64,000 bases of DNA from Ciceribacter sichuanensis (GCF_024055605.1 NZ_JAMXLX010000006.1:1-64000); one strand, 5' to 3'. Positions 1 to 9,364 are shown, numbered from the stretch's first letter. The notes: generated by a model from the letters alone, not told the origin. A program made the numbers and translations.

Positions 1-309
1 CACGTAGCCGTCCTGATCGACGGCCCGCCATAGCCAGTGTTTCCTGCCGGCAATGGTGATGACGACCTCGTCCAGAGGCCACACATCGTTCCTGCCGGGC
101 ATCTTGCGGCAAAGGCGACGCGCATAATCCGGGCCGAACGTCTTTCCCCGGCGGCGGATCGTTTCATAGGAGACCGCAATGCCGCGCTCCAGCAACAACG
201 CCTCAACAAGGCGCAGGCTCAGCGGAAACCGAAAATAGAGCCAGACCGCATGGGCGATGAGCTGGGGTGGGAAGCAATGGCGCTTGTCGCTGACTGGCGA
301 AGTATTCAT
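1..309 (-). CDS. IS6-family transposase, 3' part cut by window edge
   Basis: Reading the minus strand from an ATG at 309 gives an uninterrupted N-terminal part of an IS6 (IS26-like) transposase. It starts MNTSPVSDKRHCFPPQL and continues with a helix-turn-helix stretch (RLVEALLLERGIAVSYETI), then the start of the DDE core (DVWPLDEVVITI, LWRAVDQDGYV). The first catalytic Asp is in PLDEVV. The gene runs off the left edge, so its end and the remaining acidic residues are not visible. It lies 27 bases beyond the terminator-proximal end of the antiporter gene, so the element borders the catabolic block to its right. Confidence 0.88.
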   Translation of the reverse strand, partial: MNTSPVSDKRHCFPPQLIAHAVWLYFRFPLSLRLVEALLLERGIAVSYETIRRRGKTFGPDYARRLCRKMPGRNDVWPLDEVVITIAGRKHWLWRAVDQDGYV

Positions 310-347
310 GCGCGGGCGTCTATCGCAGCCGCTCCTCACAACACGTG

Positions 348-361
348 GCCGTGACAGCGCC
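348..361. repeat. probable terminal inverted repeat of the IS6-family element
   Basis: Read on the minus strand from 361, the sequence begins GGCGCTGTCACG, which resembles the GGC(A/T)CTGT start of IS6-family ends. It lies about 40 bases upstream of the transposase ATG, the usual position. The other end is outside the window, so this is a family-based assignment only. Confidence 0.45.
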
Positions 362-387
362 AGAAAAGGAGCAATCCCGGTTCCGTT

Positions 388-1749
388 TCACATAAACCAG
401 AAGACAACGATGGCGACGAGCGTCGGCGGTATTGCCGCGGCCAGCAAACCAAGCGGGTTGACTGTCTCGTCCTCGAAATGGCCTTTGAGGATGCTCAGGC
501 CGGCCGGATTGGGCGCGTTGGCGATCACGGTCAGGCCGCCACCGGTGACCGCACCTGCAACGAGGGCATATTTGAACTCGTCCGTCAGGCCATCGACCAG
601 CGAGCCGAGATAGGTGAGCGCAGCATTGTCGGTGACAGCTGTCAACGCCGTCGCACCGAAGTAGATCGCGTCGGAATTCATGCTCATCAACAGTGGCTGC
701 AGCCACCATTGCTGCTGTCCGCCCAGCACTACGAGGCCCGCAAGGAAGAAGGCGACCAGCAGGCCCTCGCGTAGCATCAGGCGGTCCTGATGGGCGCGGT
801 AGGCCTGGGTGACGCCGAGGAAAAACAGGAAGAGCGCAAGGAACACCGCCGGATGATGGGAGAAGGTCACCACCAGCGCGAGGAAGGCGAGATGCACCGC
901 GATCAGCGGCACCGGCACCCGGTTGGCCACCGTTTCCGAGCCGGACGGCAGGGCCGCAAGCTCCTTGCGGAAAAGGAAGGCGAGAAGTCCGGCATTTACG
1001 GCTGTCGCCAGCACCGAGCGCCAGCCGAAGGTCTCCAGCATGAACGGCATGCCCCAGCTCCATTTGCCGGCAACCATCAGGATCGGGGGCGCGGCGAACG
1101 GCGTCAGTGTGCCGCCGATGGAAACGTTGACGAAGAGGACGGCAAGGGCCGCATATTTCAGCCGGGGCGAGATGCCGCGCGAAAACGTGCCGGCGGAAAG
1201 GATCATCGCGCCGACGGTCATCGCGGCCGGCTCGGTGATGAAAGAGCCGAGAAGCGGCACGACGAACAGCACGGTAAAGAACGAGGCGATCTGCGGGCGC
1301 ACCGGCAGGATAGAAGCGATGGCCTTGACCACCGCCTGACTGAACTGCAGAACCGGGCGCGTCGCGGCAATCACCATGATGGCGAAAACGAACATGGGTT
1401 CGGCGAAGTTTCGCCCGTCGAGATAATGGGTGGCGGTTTGCGATCCTTCGATGGCGAACATGAAGAGCATCATCACCATCGCCCAGAAGCCGAAGACGAC
1501 CTCGACCTCTGCCAGCAGATGCCAGACGCCGCCATGGCGAGGATCGCTATGGGCCAGCCTTTCGAACAGCTTGACCGAAAACGTGTGCAGGATGGCGACC
1601 GCGAACAAAAGGGCAGCGATCAACTGGATCGTGGTCGGGTTCAATATCCTGCTCCATTTCCCTGACGTCGAAAGCCTCTCGATATTCTCGGGCCTTCGTG
1701 TATTGCCGACGAATGCGGCAGACGGAACGCTTAATTCCTCGATCAGCAC
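388..1749 (-). CDS. putative Na+/H+ antiporter-family membrane protein
   Basis: A polytopic membrane protein of about 453 residues with roughly a dozen hydrophobic segments. It resembles the 'putative Na+/H+ antiporter' family (Pfam Na_H_antiport_2). Characteristic stretches are GSFITEPAAMTVGAM, GGTLTPFAAPPILMVAG and TAVTDNAALTYLGSLVDG, where buried polar residues could bind ions. It is the last gene of the TRAP/aldolase operon, 60 bases after the aldolase. The assigned start is a GTG at 1749 without a clear ribosome-binding site, and the first 35 residues are hydrophilic, so the true start may differ. Ion antiport is family-level inference; a substrate or product exporter linked to this pathway is possible. 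Confidence 0.75.
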   Translation of the reverse strand: MLIEELSVPSAAFVGNTRRPENIERLSTSGKWSRILNPTTIQLIAALLFAVAILHTFSVKLFERLAHSDPRHGGVWHLLAEVEVVFGFWAMVMMLFMFAIEGSQTATHYLDGRNFAEPMFVFAIMVIAATRPVLQFSQAVVKAIASILPVRPQIASFFTVLFVVPLLGSFITEPAAMTVGAMILSAGTFSRGISPRLKYAALAVLFVNVSIGGTLTPFAAPPILMVAGKWSWGMPFMLETFGWRSVLATAVNAGLLAFLFRKELAALPSGSETVANRVPVPLIAVHLAFLALVVTFSHHPAVFLALFLFFLGVTQAYRAHQDRLMLREGLLVAFFLAGLVVLGGQQQWWLQPLLMSMNSDAIYFGATALTAVTDNAALTYLGSLVDGLTDEFKYALVAGAVTGGGLTVIANAPNPAGLSILKGHFEDETVNPLGLLAAAIPPTLVAIVVFWFM

Positions 1750-1809
1750 TTCGCAACGGCATCACCGCTGCGAAGTGCGATATCCGGGTTTATCCAGATG
1801 GCCCGGGGG

Positions 1810-2835
1810 TCAAGCCTTTGCAGCGCGCGACATCGTCAGCGCCAGGTCCTCGATCATGTCTTCCTGACCGCCGACCATACCGCGGCGGCCGAGTTCCAGG
1901 AGCAGATCGCGGGCAGGAACGCCGTAACGCTTTTCCGCGCGCTCGGCAAACAGCAGGAAGGACGAATAGACGCCGGCATATCCGAGAACCAAGGAGCCGC
2001 GGTCGACGCGGATCGGACGATCCATCATCGGCACGACCAGATCCTCGGCGGCGTCCATGATCTTGAAGAGGTCGACGCCGGTGATGGTGCCCATGCGCTC
2101 GAACACCGCGACCAGCAGTTCGGTCGCGGCATTGCCGGCGCCGGCGCCAAGGCCCGCGATCGCGCCGTCGATGCGGTTTGCGCCTGCGGCAACGGCGGCC
2201 ACCGAATTGGCGATACCCATGCCGAGATTATGGTGGCCGTGGAAGCCGAGTTCGGTTTCCGGCTTCAGCGCCGCGCGGATGGCGGTGACGCGGGCGGTCA
2301 CGTCATCAGGCAGCATGTGGCCCGCCGAGTCGGTGCAATAGACGCAGTTGGCGCCATAGCTTTCCATCAGAAGCGCCTGCTCGACCAGCTTTTCCGGGCT
2401 GGCACGGTGCGACATCATCAGGAAGCCGACGGTGTCGAGACCCGTCTTCGCGGCATAGGTGATGTGTTGTTCGGCGCAGTCGGCCTCGGTGCAGTGGGTG
2501 GCGACGCGCACGCCGGAGATGCCGCAATCCATGGCGCGCTTCAGCGTGTCCACGGTGCCGATGCCGGGCAGGAGAAGCGCCGAAACCCTGACCTTCTTCA
2601 TGTGCGGGATGACGGCCGAAAGGTATTCCTCGTCGGTTGCCGCCGAGAAGCCGTAGTTCACGGAAGCGCCGCCCAGCCCGTCGCCATGGGTCACCTCGAT
2701 CCACGGCATGCCGGCGTCGTCAGCGGCCTTGGCGATCTCGACCATCTGCTCGATGGAAATCTGGTGGCGCTTGGCATGCATGCCGTCGCGCAGGCTCATC
2801 TCGTGAAGGGTGATCTTGCGTCCTTCGATGCTCAT
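1810..2835 (-). CDS. mhpE: 4-hydroxy-2-oxovalerate aldolase
   Basis: Cleaves 4-hydroxy-2-oxovalerate to pyruvate and acetaldehyde in the cytoplasm. It is a 341-residue DmpG/BphI/MhpE-type class II aldolase of the HMGL-like TIM-barrel family. The catalytic/metal motif LRDGMHA is at 15-21 (R16, D17, H20), the metal-binding histidines are in GFHGHHN (H199, H201), and the C-terminal communication domain has Tyr residues near 286-290. Length is normal for the family. It follows the acetaldehyde dehydrogenase gene by 10 bases; the two proteins form a channelling complex in known meta-cleavage pathways. No ring-cleavage dioxygenase, hydrolase or hydratase gene accompanies it, so its substrate probably comes from another route. 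Confidence 0.95.
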   Translation of the reverse strand: MSIEGRKITLHEMSLRDGMHAKRHQISIEQMVEIAKAADDAGMPWIEVTHGDGLGGASVNYGFSAATDEEYLSAVIPHMKKVRVSALLLPGIGTVDTLKRAMDCGISGVRVATHCTEADCAEQHITYAAKTGLDTVGFLMMSHRASPEKLVEQALLMESYGANCVYCTDSAGHMLPDDVTARVTAIRAALKPETELGFHGHHNLGMGIANSVAAVAAGANRIDGAIAGLGAGAGNAATELLVAVFERMGTITGVDLFKIMDAAEDLVVPMMDRPIRVDRGSLVLGYAGVYSSFLLFAERAEKRYGVPARDLLLELGRRGMVGGQEDMIEDLALTMSRAAKA

Positions 2836-2845
2836 TTCAATCTCC

Positions 2846-3757
2846 TCAGCCGCGTGCCGGCAGGGTGAAGACGCCCTTGACGGCCTCTTCCGCGAAAAGT
2901 TCGGCGGTGCGCAGGGCTGCCGCCGTCATGATGTCGAGGTTGCCGGCATATTTCGGCAGGAAGTCGCCGAGACCTTCGACCTCGAGGTAGATCGATACGC
3001 GCTTGCCGTCGAAGACCGGGCCGTTCACGACCTTGTAGCCGGGCACGTATTTCTGCACTTCGGCGGCCATGGCCTTCACGCTCTCGGTGATCGCTGCCTG
3101 ATCCGGTTCGCCTTCCGTCAGCACATGCACGGTGTCGCGCATGAGGAGGGGCGGTTCTGCCGGATTGACAATGATGATCGCCTTGCCGCGCTTTGCGCCG
3201 CCGACCTTCTCGATGGCATGCGCCGTGGTGCGGGTGAACTCGTCGATGTTCTTGCGGGTGCCCGGACCGACCGAACGAGAGGAAACGGCGGCGATGATCT
3301 CGCCATATTCCACCGGCTGCACGCGGGAGACCGCAGCCACCATCGGAATGGTGGCCTGGCCGCCGCAGGTGACCATGTTGACGTTCATCTCGAGACGCTT
3401 GGCATGATCCGCCAGGTTGACCGGCGGAATGCAGAACGGGCCGATGGCCGCAGGCGTCAGATCGACCATGATCACGCCGAGCTCGTTGAGCTTGCGGGAA
3501 TTTTCCGCATGGGCATAGGCGGAGGTAGCATCGAAGGCGACGCGGATGTCGTCTGCCAGCACATGCTCCAGCACGCCATCGACGCCGGTGGCGCAGGTCT
3601 TGATGCCCATTTCGGCCGCCCGCTTCAGGCCTTCCGAAGCGGGGTCGATGCCGACCATCCAGACCGGCTCCACCCATTGCGAGCGCTGCATCTTCATCAG
3701 CAGGTCGGTGCCGATATTGCCCGGCCCGATGATGACCGCCCTGAGTTTCTTGCTCAT
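2846..3757 (-). CDS. mhpF: acetaldehyde dehydrogenase (acetylating)
   Basis: Converts acetaldehyde, CoA and NAD+ to acetyl-CoA as partner of the aldolase encoded next to it. The 303-residue protein has the nucleotide-binding GPGNIG motif at 11-16 and the catalytic cysteine C131 in MVTCGGQAT, aligning with DmpF C132. The dimerisation/C-terminal part carries the family sequence [16 protein letters not shown]. It starts 17 bases downstream of the TRAP large permease and is followed 10 bases later by the aldolase, so all are probably co-transcribed. Nothing looks damaged. Confidence 0.95.
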   Translation of the reverse strand: MSKKLRAVIIGPGNIGTDLLMKMQRSQWVEPVWMVGIDPASEGLKRAAEMGIKTCATGVDGVLEHVLADDIRVAFDATSAYAHAENSRKLNELGVIMVDLTPAAIGPFCIPPVNLADHAKRLEMNVNMVTCGGQATIPMVAAVSRVQPVEYGEIIAAVSSRSVGPGTRKNIDEFTRTTAHAIEKVGGAKRGKAIIIVNPAEPPLLMRDTVHVLTEGEPDQAAITESVKAMAAEVQKYVPGYKVVNGPVFDGKRVSIYLEVEGLGDFLPKYAGNLDIMTAAALRTAELFAEEAVKGVFTLPARG

Positions 3758-3774
3758 CTTGCGTATCCTTTACA

Positions 3775-5058
3775 TTACATTCCGAAGAGGGCAGGCAGCG
3801 CCAGCGAAAGCGCCGGCACATAGGTGATGATCATCAGCACGGCGATCATCACGATCATCGGGGTGATCGCACCCTTCACCACGGTCTCGAGCGAAAGGCC
3901 GGAGACGCGGGAGGCGACGAACAGGTTGACGCCGACGGGTGGCGTCACCATGCCGATCGCCAGATTGACGATCATGACGATGCCGAAGTGTTCCGCACTG
4001 ACACCGAGAGCCGTTACCAGCGGCAGAAGGATCGGCGTCAGGATGATGATCGCGGCGATGGTTTCCATGAAGGTGCCGACGATCAGCAGGATCACGTTAA
4101 TGGCGAGCAGCAAGAGCCATGCTTGATCGACAGTCGAGGTGATAGCGTTCGCCAGCATCACCGGTACACCCTCGATGGCGAGCGCCCGGCCGAAGATGGT
4201 GGCGGTGCCGACGATCAGCATGATGGTGGCGGAGGTCAGGCCGGAACCGGCGAAGATCTTGTACAGATCCTTGAGGCTCAGCTCCTTGTAGACGAAGGTG
4301 CCGACCACGAAGCCGTAGATCACGCCGACGGCTGCAGCTTCCGTGGGGGTGAAAATACCGCCATAGATGCCTCCGAGGATGATGACCGGCACCATGAGCG
4401 CCCACTTGGCGTCATTCAGGACAGCCAGCATTTCACGGCTCGAGGGACGATAATCGCCGGGCTTCTGGCCGTCGCGCTTCGACTGCCACCAGGCATAGGC
4501 GATGAGGGCAAAGCCGATCAGCAGGCCTGGCACCACGCCGCCCATGAACATCTTGGACACCGAGACATTGGCCGAGGTGGCATAGATGACCATGGGGATC
4601 GACGGCGGGATGATGACGCCGAGCGAACCGGAGCAGGAAATGAGGCCCGAGGAGAAGCTCGGCTTGTAGCCGTCCTTCGCCATGGCCGGCAGCAGGATCG
4701 TGCCGACGGCGGCGACGGTCGCCGGGCCGGAGCCGGAGATTGCGGCGAAGAAGATGCAGGTGACGACCGCGATGATCGCCATGCCGCCCGTATAGCGACC
4801 GAAGAACATGCGCCCGACATTGATCAGACGCTGCGACAGGCCGCCCTGCCCCATGAGGTCGCCGGCGAGAATGAAGAACGGGACGGCCATCAACGGAAAG
4901 CTGTCGATCGAGGTCACGAGGCCCTGAGGGACATAAGAGCCGGAAACCTTGCCCGATACGATAAGCGCCAGCGTCGAGGCGATACCCAGCGAGATGGCGA
5001 TCGGAACGGAAAACAGCAGCAGGACGGCAAGAAGACCGAAAAGAATGAGCGTGATCAT
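3775..5058 (-). CDS. dctM: TRAP transporter large permease (DctM type)
   Basis: Membrane permease that carries out sodium-coupled solute uptake in a tripartite ATP-independent periplasmic transporter. It has 427 residues and about 12 hydrophobic segments. Typical DctM sequence includes FPLMAVPFFILAGDLM, AISGSGPATVAAVG, PPSIPMVIYA and the C-terminal TPPVGVNLFVAS. Its ATG overlaps the end of the small permease by four bases (ATGA), which indicates translational coupling. The substrate is not evident from the permease. The neighbouring aldolase/dehydrogenase suggests a small hydroxy or oxo carboxylate (inference). Confidence 0.95.
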   Translation of the reverse strand: MITLILFGLLAVLLLFSVPIAISLGIASTLALIVSGKVSGSYVPQGLVTSIDSFPLMAVPFFILAGDLMGQGGLSQRLINVGRMFFGRYTGGMAIIAVVTCIFFAAISGSGPATVAAVGTILLPAMAKDGYKPSFSSGLISCSGSLGVIIPPSIPMVIYATSANVSVSKMFMGGVVPGLLIGFALIAYAWWQSKRDGQKPGDYRPSSREMLAVLNDAKWALMVPVIILGGIYGGIFTPTEAAAVGVIYGFVVGTFVYKELSLKDLYKIFAGSGLTSATIMLIVGTATIFGRALAIEGVPVMLANAITSTVDQAWLLLLAINVILLIVGTFMETIAAIIILTPILLPLVTALGVSAEHFGIVMIVNLAIGMVTPPVGVNLFVASRVSGLSLETVVKGAITPMIVMIAVLMIITYVPALSLALPALFGM

Positions 5059-5537
5059 TGGGCTGCTCCTTCCCGGGCGCCGCGCAGGTCGAGCACGATG
5101 GCCTGCAGCAGGCGAAGTACCACCAGCAGGAAGCCAGTGAAGGGCGCCAGATAGATGATGCCCATGGGAATGCCGAGCGAGGCGGATTTCTGGCCGAAGC
5201 GGAAGGTCTTTTCGACCATGAACCAGCCCTGATACATGACGAACAGGGCAAATGCGCCGAAGACCACATGAGTCAGGACCCGGACGTAAGTCTGGCCGGT
5301 ACGCGACAGGAGGTCGGTGCCCATGGTCACGCGGATATGGGCGTCCTTGCGCACCGCATAGGCGATGCCGATATAGGTCGCCCAGATGAAGAAGTAGCGC
5401 GACAGCTCTTCCGACCAGGAAAGGGAAGCGCCCATCACGTAGCGCATGAAGATCTGCACCCCGATAAGGATCGACATCAAAGCCATGAGGGCTACGACGA
5501 TCGCCTCCTCGAAATGCTCATCGATGATTTTGAGCAT
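5055..5537 (-). CDS. dctQ: TRAP transporter small permease (DctQ type)
   Basis: A 160-residue membrane protein with four hydrophobic segments and the DctQ signature region (QIFMRYVMGASLSWSEELSRYFFIW). It pairs with the large permease encoded immediately downstream. The start is supported by a GAGAGA-type ribosome-binding site just before the ATG. A 125-base gap separates it from the binding-protein gene and contains a strong hairpin at 5620-5644, a common arrangement that allows more binding protein than permease to be made. Confidence 0.92.
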   Translation of the reverse strand: MLKIIDEHFEEAIVVALMALMSILIGVQIFMRYVMGASLSWSEELSRYFFIWATYIGIAYAVRKDAHIRVTMGTDLLSRTGQTYVRVLTHVVFGAFALFVMYQGWFMVEKTFRFGQKSASLGIPMGIIYLAPFTGFLLVVLRLLQAIVLDLRGAREGAAQ

Positions 5538-5619
5538 GTGTCTCTCCGGCGCCGCGCGGGGATCTGCCCCGGGCGCTGTCTGCCGCTTTGACGGTCAGTT
5601 CGTTTGTCCGAATGGGATT

Positions 5620-5644
5620 GCCCGGCGATGCTTGTTCGCCGGGC
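5620..5644 (-). terminator. intercistronic hairpin between binding protein and permease genes
   Basis: Perfect 8-bp inverted repeat (GCCCGGCG and CGCCGGGC, 9-base loop) 19 bases after the dctP stop and 83 bases before the dctQ start. There is no T-run, so it is more likely an attenuating or mRNA-stabilising stem-loop than a full terminator. Confidence 0.6.
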
Positions 5645-5662
5645 CGTTCATTGCGCGGTGCT

Positions 5663-6670
5663 TTACTGGGCAGCGGCGGCGAGCAGACGGTCCACCAGAT
5701 CGGCTCCGGCCTTCTGCTTGACGAGTTCTACGATCGGGGCTGCCTTGTCCGAGAAAGCCTTCAGCTCTTCCGGGGTCAGCGTCGCGAACTTCACGTTGGT
5801 CATCGCGGCTTCGGCCTTGTCGTCGGCATCCTTGGCGAGACCGCGCTGGTAGGCGGTCGCATCCTTGACGGCCTGGTCGAAGATCGCGCGGTCTTCCGCG
5901 CTCAGGCTGGCGAGCTTGTCCGGATTACCGAGCAGCGGCCATGGCGAATAGATGTGGTTGGTCTTCGAGATGTATTTCTGCACCTCGTTGAACTTCATGT
6001 CGTAGAACAGGTTGATCGGGCCTTCCTGGGCATCGAAGGTTCCCTGCTGAAGCGCGGTGAACAGCTCGTTGAAGGCGAGCGGAGCCGGGTTTGCACCCTC
6101 GGCGCGCCATGCCGCGATATGCACCTCGTTTTCCATGGTGCGCATCTTCAGGCCTGCCAAGTCGGCCGGCGAGCGGATTTCCTTCTTGTTATTGGTCAGC
6201 TGGCGGAAGCCGTTTTCCCAATAGGCGAGGCCAACCATGCCCTTGTCGTCGAGCGACTTCAGGATCTCCTGGCCGACTTCTCCGTCAAGCACCTTGTAGG
6301 CCTGCTCGCGGTTCTTGAACAGGAAGGGAACGTCGAAGGCGAAGAACTGCGGGGCGAACGAGGCGACCGGAGCCGATGAAACGAAGGTCAGGTCGACATT
6401 GCCGAACTGGATGTTTTCGGTCAGCTCACGTTCGCCTCCCAGCTGCGAATTCGGGAAAATCTCAAGGCCCATGCGGCCGCCGGACTTTTCGCGCAGCTCC
6501 TTGTCGAGGAATTCGAATGCCTTGTGGCCCGTCGAGGTCGGCGCCGAGGCATGGGCGGCGCGAAAGACAATTTCAGGCTCGGCCTGTGCGGCGGTGCCAT
6601 ACGAAACGGCTACGGCAAAGGCAGCAACGATACCTGCGCGCAGAACCTGCGCGGCATTCATAAGTGACAT
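5663..6670 (-). CDS. dctP: TRAP transporter solute-binding protein (DctP type)
   Basis: Periplasmic receptor of the TRAP system. The 335-residue protein has a Sec signal peptide of about 30 residues (cleavage probably after TAAQA). The body is typical of DctP: LREKSGGRMGLEIFPNSQLG, the AGLKMRT motif with the substrate-carboxylate-binding Arg, and NELFTALQQGTFDAQEG. First gene of the operon, preceded by a GGGAGGATAGAC ribosome-binding site. A second Met four codons in is an alternative start. The conserved Arg implies an organic acid ligand; its identity is unknown. Confidence 0.94.
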   Translation of the reverse strand: MSLMNAAQVLRAGIVAAFAVAVSYGTAAQAEPEIVFRAAHASAPTSTGHKAFEFLDKELREKSGGRMGLEIFPNSQLGGERELTENIQFGNVDLTFVSSAPVASFAPQFFAFDVPFLFKNREQAYKVLDGEVGQEILKSLDDKGMVGLAYWENGFRQLTNNKKEIRSPADLAGLKMRTMENEVHIAAWRAEGANPAPLAFNELFTALQQGTFDAQEGPINLFYDMKFNEVQKYISKTNHIYSPWPLLGNPDKLASLSAEDRAIFDQAVKDATAYQRGLAKDADDKAEAAMTNVKFATLTPEELKAFSDKAAPIVELVKQKAGADLVDRLLAAAAQ

Positions 6671-6885
6671 GTCTATCCTCCCAAATAGTGCGGAAAACCA
6701 GAGCGGTTTCCGGTTTTTCAGCCGGGCACTTCAAAATAGAAGCTGGACGCGAGGTGATGCCTCCGCTCCTCCCCAGCGCCACGAACTAAACAGACGTGGA
6801 TTTTTTTGTCAAATAGTAAAATCAATTTGCAATATGTGAGAATTTTGGCCAGTAAATCGGTGGAAAAGCAGACTGGGAGGACATC
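6671..6885. promoter_or_regulatory. divergent promoter region with AT-rich inverted repeat
   Basis: The 215-base gap between the minus-strand TRAP operon and the plus-strand FAD oxidase must hold both promoters. The stretch 6801-6840 is markedly AT-rich, and CAAAT (6810-6814) faces ATTTG (6825-6829) as an inverted repeat. This is a candidate operator for the nearby IclR regulator; binding is inference. Confidence 0.4.
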
Positions 6886-8283
6886 ATGCAACCCGAAAAC
6901 CCGAGCGCGACCCTTATAGCGGCCCTTCAGGAAGCCGTCGGCGCGAGCAACCTGAAGGCTGGCGGCGAGGTGCCGGAAGCGGCGCTGCGCGACTGGAGCG
7001 ACGAGCGCGGCGGCGTCCCGCTGGCGCTGGTCACGCCGCGAGATACAGCGGCTGTTGCGGCCGTGCTGAAGCTTTGCCACGATTTTTCCACCCCCGTCGT
7101 GCCGCAGGGTGGCCGTTCGGGTCTTGCCGGCGGTGCCGTGCCGAGCGAGGGCGCGGTGCTGCTTTCGCTGGCCGGCCTTGACCGGATAGAGGAAATCGAT
7201 GCGGCTTCGGGCCTGATGGTGGTTGGTGCCGGCTGTATTCTGCAGCGCATCCAGGAAGCGGCACTGGAGGCGGGCTTTTCCTTTCCGCTCGATCTCGGCG
7301 CGCGCGGCTCCTGCCAGATCGGCGGCAATATCGCCACCAATGCCGGCGGCAACCGCGTCATTCGCTACGGCATGACGCGCGATCTCGTGCTCGGTCTTGA
7401 GGTCGTGCTGGCGGACGGCACGATCCTTTCCATGATGAACCGCATGCCGAAGAACAATGCCGCACTCGACCTGAAGCATCTCTTCATCGGTTCGGAGGGC
7501 ACGCTCGGCGTCATCACCAAGGCGGTGTTGAAGCTGCATCCGGGAGTTGCCGGGGCCAATGCGGCGCTGGTGGCAGTGCCCGATTTCGCGGCGGCCGCCG
7601 GCCTGCTGCGTCATGCCCAACGTACTCTTTCGGGCCGTGTCACCGCGTTCGAACTGATGTGGAACGATTACTACCGGGCGGTTCTCGCGGAAACGGGTCT
7701 GCGGGCGCCGGTCGATCCGGATCATCCCGTCTATGTGCTGGTCGAAATGCAGGGCGCCGATCCGGATGCCGAAAGGCCTGTTTTCGAGACCATGCTCGAA
7801 GCGGCGTTCGAGGCCGGTCTGATATCGGATGCTGCCGTTGCCCAGTCGCAGCGCGACGTGGAGACCTTCTGGTCTTTGCGCGACGGTATCGCCGAGATCC
7901 TGTCCCGCCGCGCCCCCACCATCAATTTCGATGTTTCGGTTCCGCTCTCGCGCATCGGAGACTGCGTGGAAGAAATCCGCGCCGCGCTGACGACAGCCTT
8001 TCCCGCCCTGCAGGTGATCTTCTTCGGCCATGCCGGCGACAGCAACATCCATCTCGTTGCCGGCCCGATTTCGCAGATCGACCCGACCGGCCACGGCATC
8101 GAGAGGACTGTCTACGAGATCATCCGCACCTATGGCGGTTCCGTCTCGGCCGAACACGGCATTGGCCTGCACAAGAAGCCCTGGCTCGTCTATAGCCGTT
8201 CGGAAAACGAACTCGCCATGCTGCGCCAGCTGAAGGCAAGCCTCGATCCGAAGGGCATTCTCAACCCCGGCAAGGTGCTCTGA
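6886..8283 (+). CDS. FAD-linked 2-hydroxyacid dehydrogenase (GlcD-like)
   Basis: A 465-residue flavoprotein of the VAO/PCMH fold, the family of glycolate oxidase GlcD, D-lactate dehydrogenase and D-2-hydroxyglutarate dehydrogenase. The FAD-binding half has the PQGGRSGLAGG loop, NIATNAGGNRVIRYGMTRD and GSEGTLGVIT. The C-terminal FAD-oxidase domain has the metal/substrate motif GHAGDSNIHL and SAEHGIGLHKKPWL. It would oxidise a D-2-hydroxyacid to the 2-oxoacid and pass electrons to a carrier. It diverges from the TRAP/aldolase operon, so oxidation of an imported 2,4-dihydroxyacid to a 4-hydroxy-2-oxoacid is an attractive but unproven role. The start has a GGGAGGACATC ribosome-binding region. Confidence 0.88.
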   Translation: MQPENPSATLIAALQEAVGASNLKAGGEVPEAALRDWSDERGGVPLALVTPRDTAAVAAVLKLCHDFSTPVVPQGGRSGLAGGAVPSEGAVLLSLAGLDRIEEIDAASGLMVVGAGCILQRIQEAALEAGFSFPLDLGARGSCQIGGNIATNAGGNRVIRYGMTRDLVLGLEVVLADGTILSMMNRMPKNNAALDLKHLFIGSEGTLGVITKAVLKLHPGVAGANAALVAVPDFAAAAGLLRHAQRTLSGRVTAFELMWNDYYRAVLAETGLRAPVDPDHPVYVLVEMQGADPDAERPVFETMLEAAFEAGLISDAAVAQSQRDVETFWSLRDGIAEILSRRAPTINFDVSVPLSRIGDCVEEIRAALTTAFPALQVIFFGHAGDSNIHLVAGPISQIDPTGHGIERTVYEIIRTYGGSVSAEHGIGLHKKPWLVYSRSENELAMLRQLKASLDPKGILNPGKVL

Positions 8284-8311
8284 ACGAAAGTTCAGCCGAT
8301 GGTCCCGCCGC

Positions 8312-8349
8312 AGCAACAACCCGTCGCAAGCCCGCGTCGGGTTGTTGCT
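8312..8349. terminator. bidirectional terminator-like hairpin
   Basis: Perfect 12-bp stem (AGCAACAACCCG and CGGGTTGTTGCT, 14-base loop) 28 bases after the FAD oxidase stop, between two convergent genes. A weaker stem (CACCGGC at 8387-8393, GCCGGTG at 8409-8415) follows and is succeeded by a T-rich stretch. Together they probably end transcription from both sides. Confidence 0.65.
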
Positions 8350-8470
8350 GTTCAAGTCGGGATTTACCCAGGGATGAACCCGGTCGCACCGGCGATGGCG
8401 GGATCCCTGCCGGTGATTTATCCTTTTGTTCTCGTGGGTTTGTTGGTTAGAAAACGCGCACGCAAAAGCC

Positions 8471-9259
8471 TCAACTTGTCCGTGCGCCGAGTTCCGAGGA
8501 GATGGCGCGCGCCACGCGCTGGACCTCCGGCACGAGGTCCCGCATACGCGACGGCGGCATGAATTCGAGCGTCGAGGAAACGGAGATCGCAGCGATGACG
8601 CGGCCTGTCGCATCGCGCAGCGGAGCGGCGACGCAGCGGATGGAGGACTGGTCCTCGCCGAGGTCATAGGCATAGCCGCCCGAGCGATAGTTCGCCATCT
8701 GGATCAGCCAGTCGGCCTCGGTCATGTTGCCGGGCAGCAACTGGTGGTCGCGCTGGTACAGTTCCGACAGAACGGCTGTGGGCTCGTCCAGCATCAGCGC
8801 CTTGCCGACGCCGGTGGAAATCACCGGCTTGCGCCCGCCGATGCGCGAGCTGATCTCGACCGGACGCGTGCCGCGCAGCTTGTCGAGATAGGCCACTTCC
8901 CATCCCTCGCGCTGCGCCAGGTGCACAGTGTCGCGCGTGAGCCGCGACAGCTCCTCCAGGAATGGGCGCGCGACCTGCACGAGATCGACCCGAGAATAGG
9001 CGGAAAAGCCAAGCTCGATGAGGCGGGGTCCGAGCCCGAATTCGCGCGCATTGTCGGCCTTCAGAAAACGCCGTTCGAGGAGAACAGAAACGATGCGGTG
9101 CACCGTGCTGTACGTCAGCCCGGTGATGGCGGCGATATCCTGGATCGTACGGGACTTGTCAGCCACGGCATCGAGGATATCGAGCCCGCGCAGCAGGGTT
9201 TGGCTGCGAGGCGCTTTCTGATCCTTCTCTTCGTCAACCGTGTCGATCTTTTCTGCCAT
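8471..9259 (-). CDS. IclR-family transcriptional regulator
   Basis: A 262-residue regulator. An N-terminal winged helix-turn-helix lies at about 22-80 (LLRGLDILDAV, TGLTYSTVHRIVSVL) and an IclR effector domain at about 95-255 (VAYLDKLRGTRPVEISSRIG, ISVSSTLEFMP). It is convergent with the FAD oxidase and is the only regulator in this block, so it probably controls the TRAP/aldolase operon and the oxidase. The effector would be a pathway acid. The first 20 residues are charged and variable, which is usual in the family. Confidence 0.93.
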   Translation of the reverse strand: MAEKIDTVDEEKDQKAPRSQTLLRGLDILDAVADKSRTIQDIAAITGLTYSTVHRIVSVLLERRFLKADNAREFGLGPRLIELGFSAYSRVDLVQVARPFLEELSRLTRDTVHLAQREGWEVAYLDKLRGTRPVEISSRIGGRKPVISTGVGKALMLDEPTAVLSELYQRDHQLLPGNMTEADWLIQMANYRSGGYAYDLGEDQSSIRCVAAPLRDATGRVIAAISVSSTLEFMPPSRMRDLVPEVQRVARAISSELGARTS

Positions 9260-9364
9260 TTTTCAAGCCCCTCGAATCCTTACCCTTCTACCCGGCGATG
9301 CGGAAAGGTTCCAGAGGACTTGTAGGTTACTATCCAGCGCCCATAGCACGAGATAGCCAGGACC

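Noticed and set aside
6718..8673. Open frame of about 650 codons on the minus strand opposite the FAD oxidase gene
   Set aside because: It has no recognisable domain and unusual composition, while the opposite strand carries a complete flavoprotein with all motifs.
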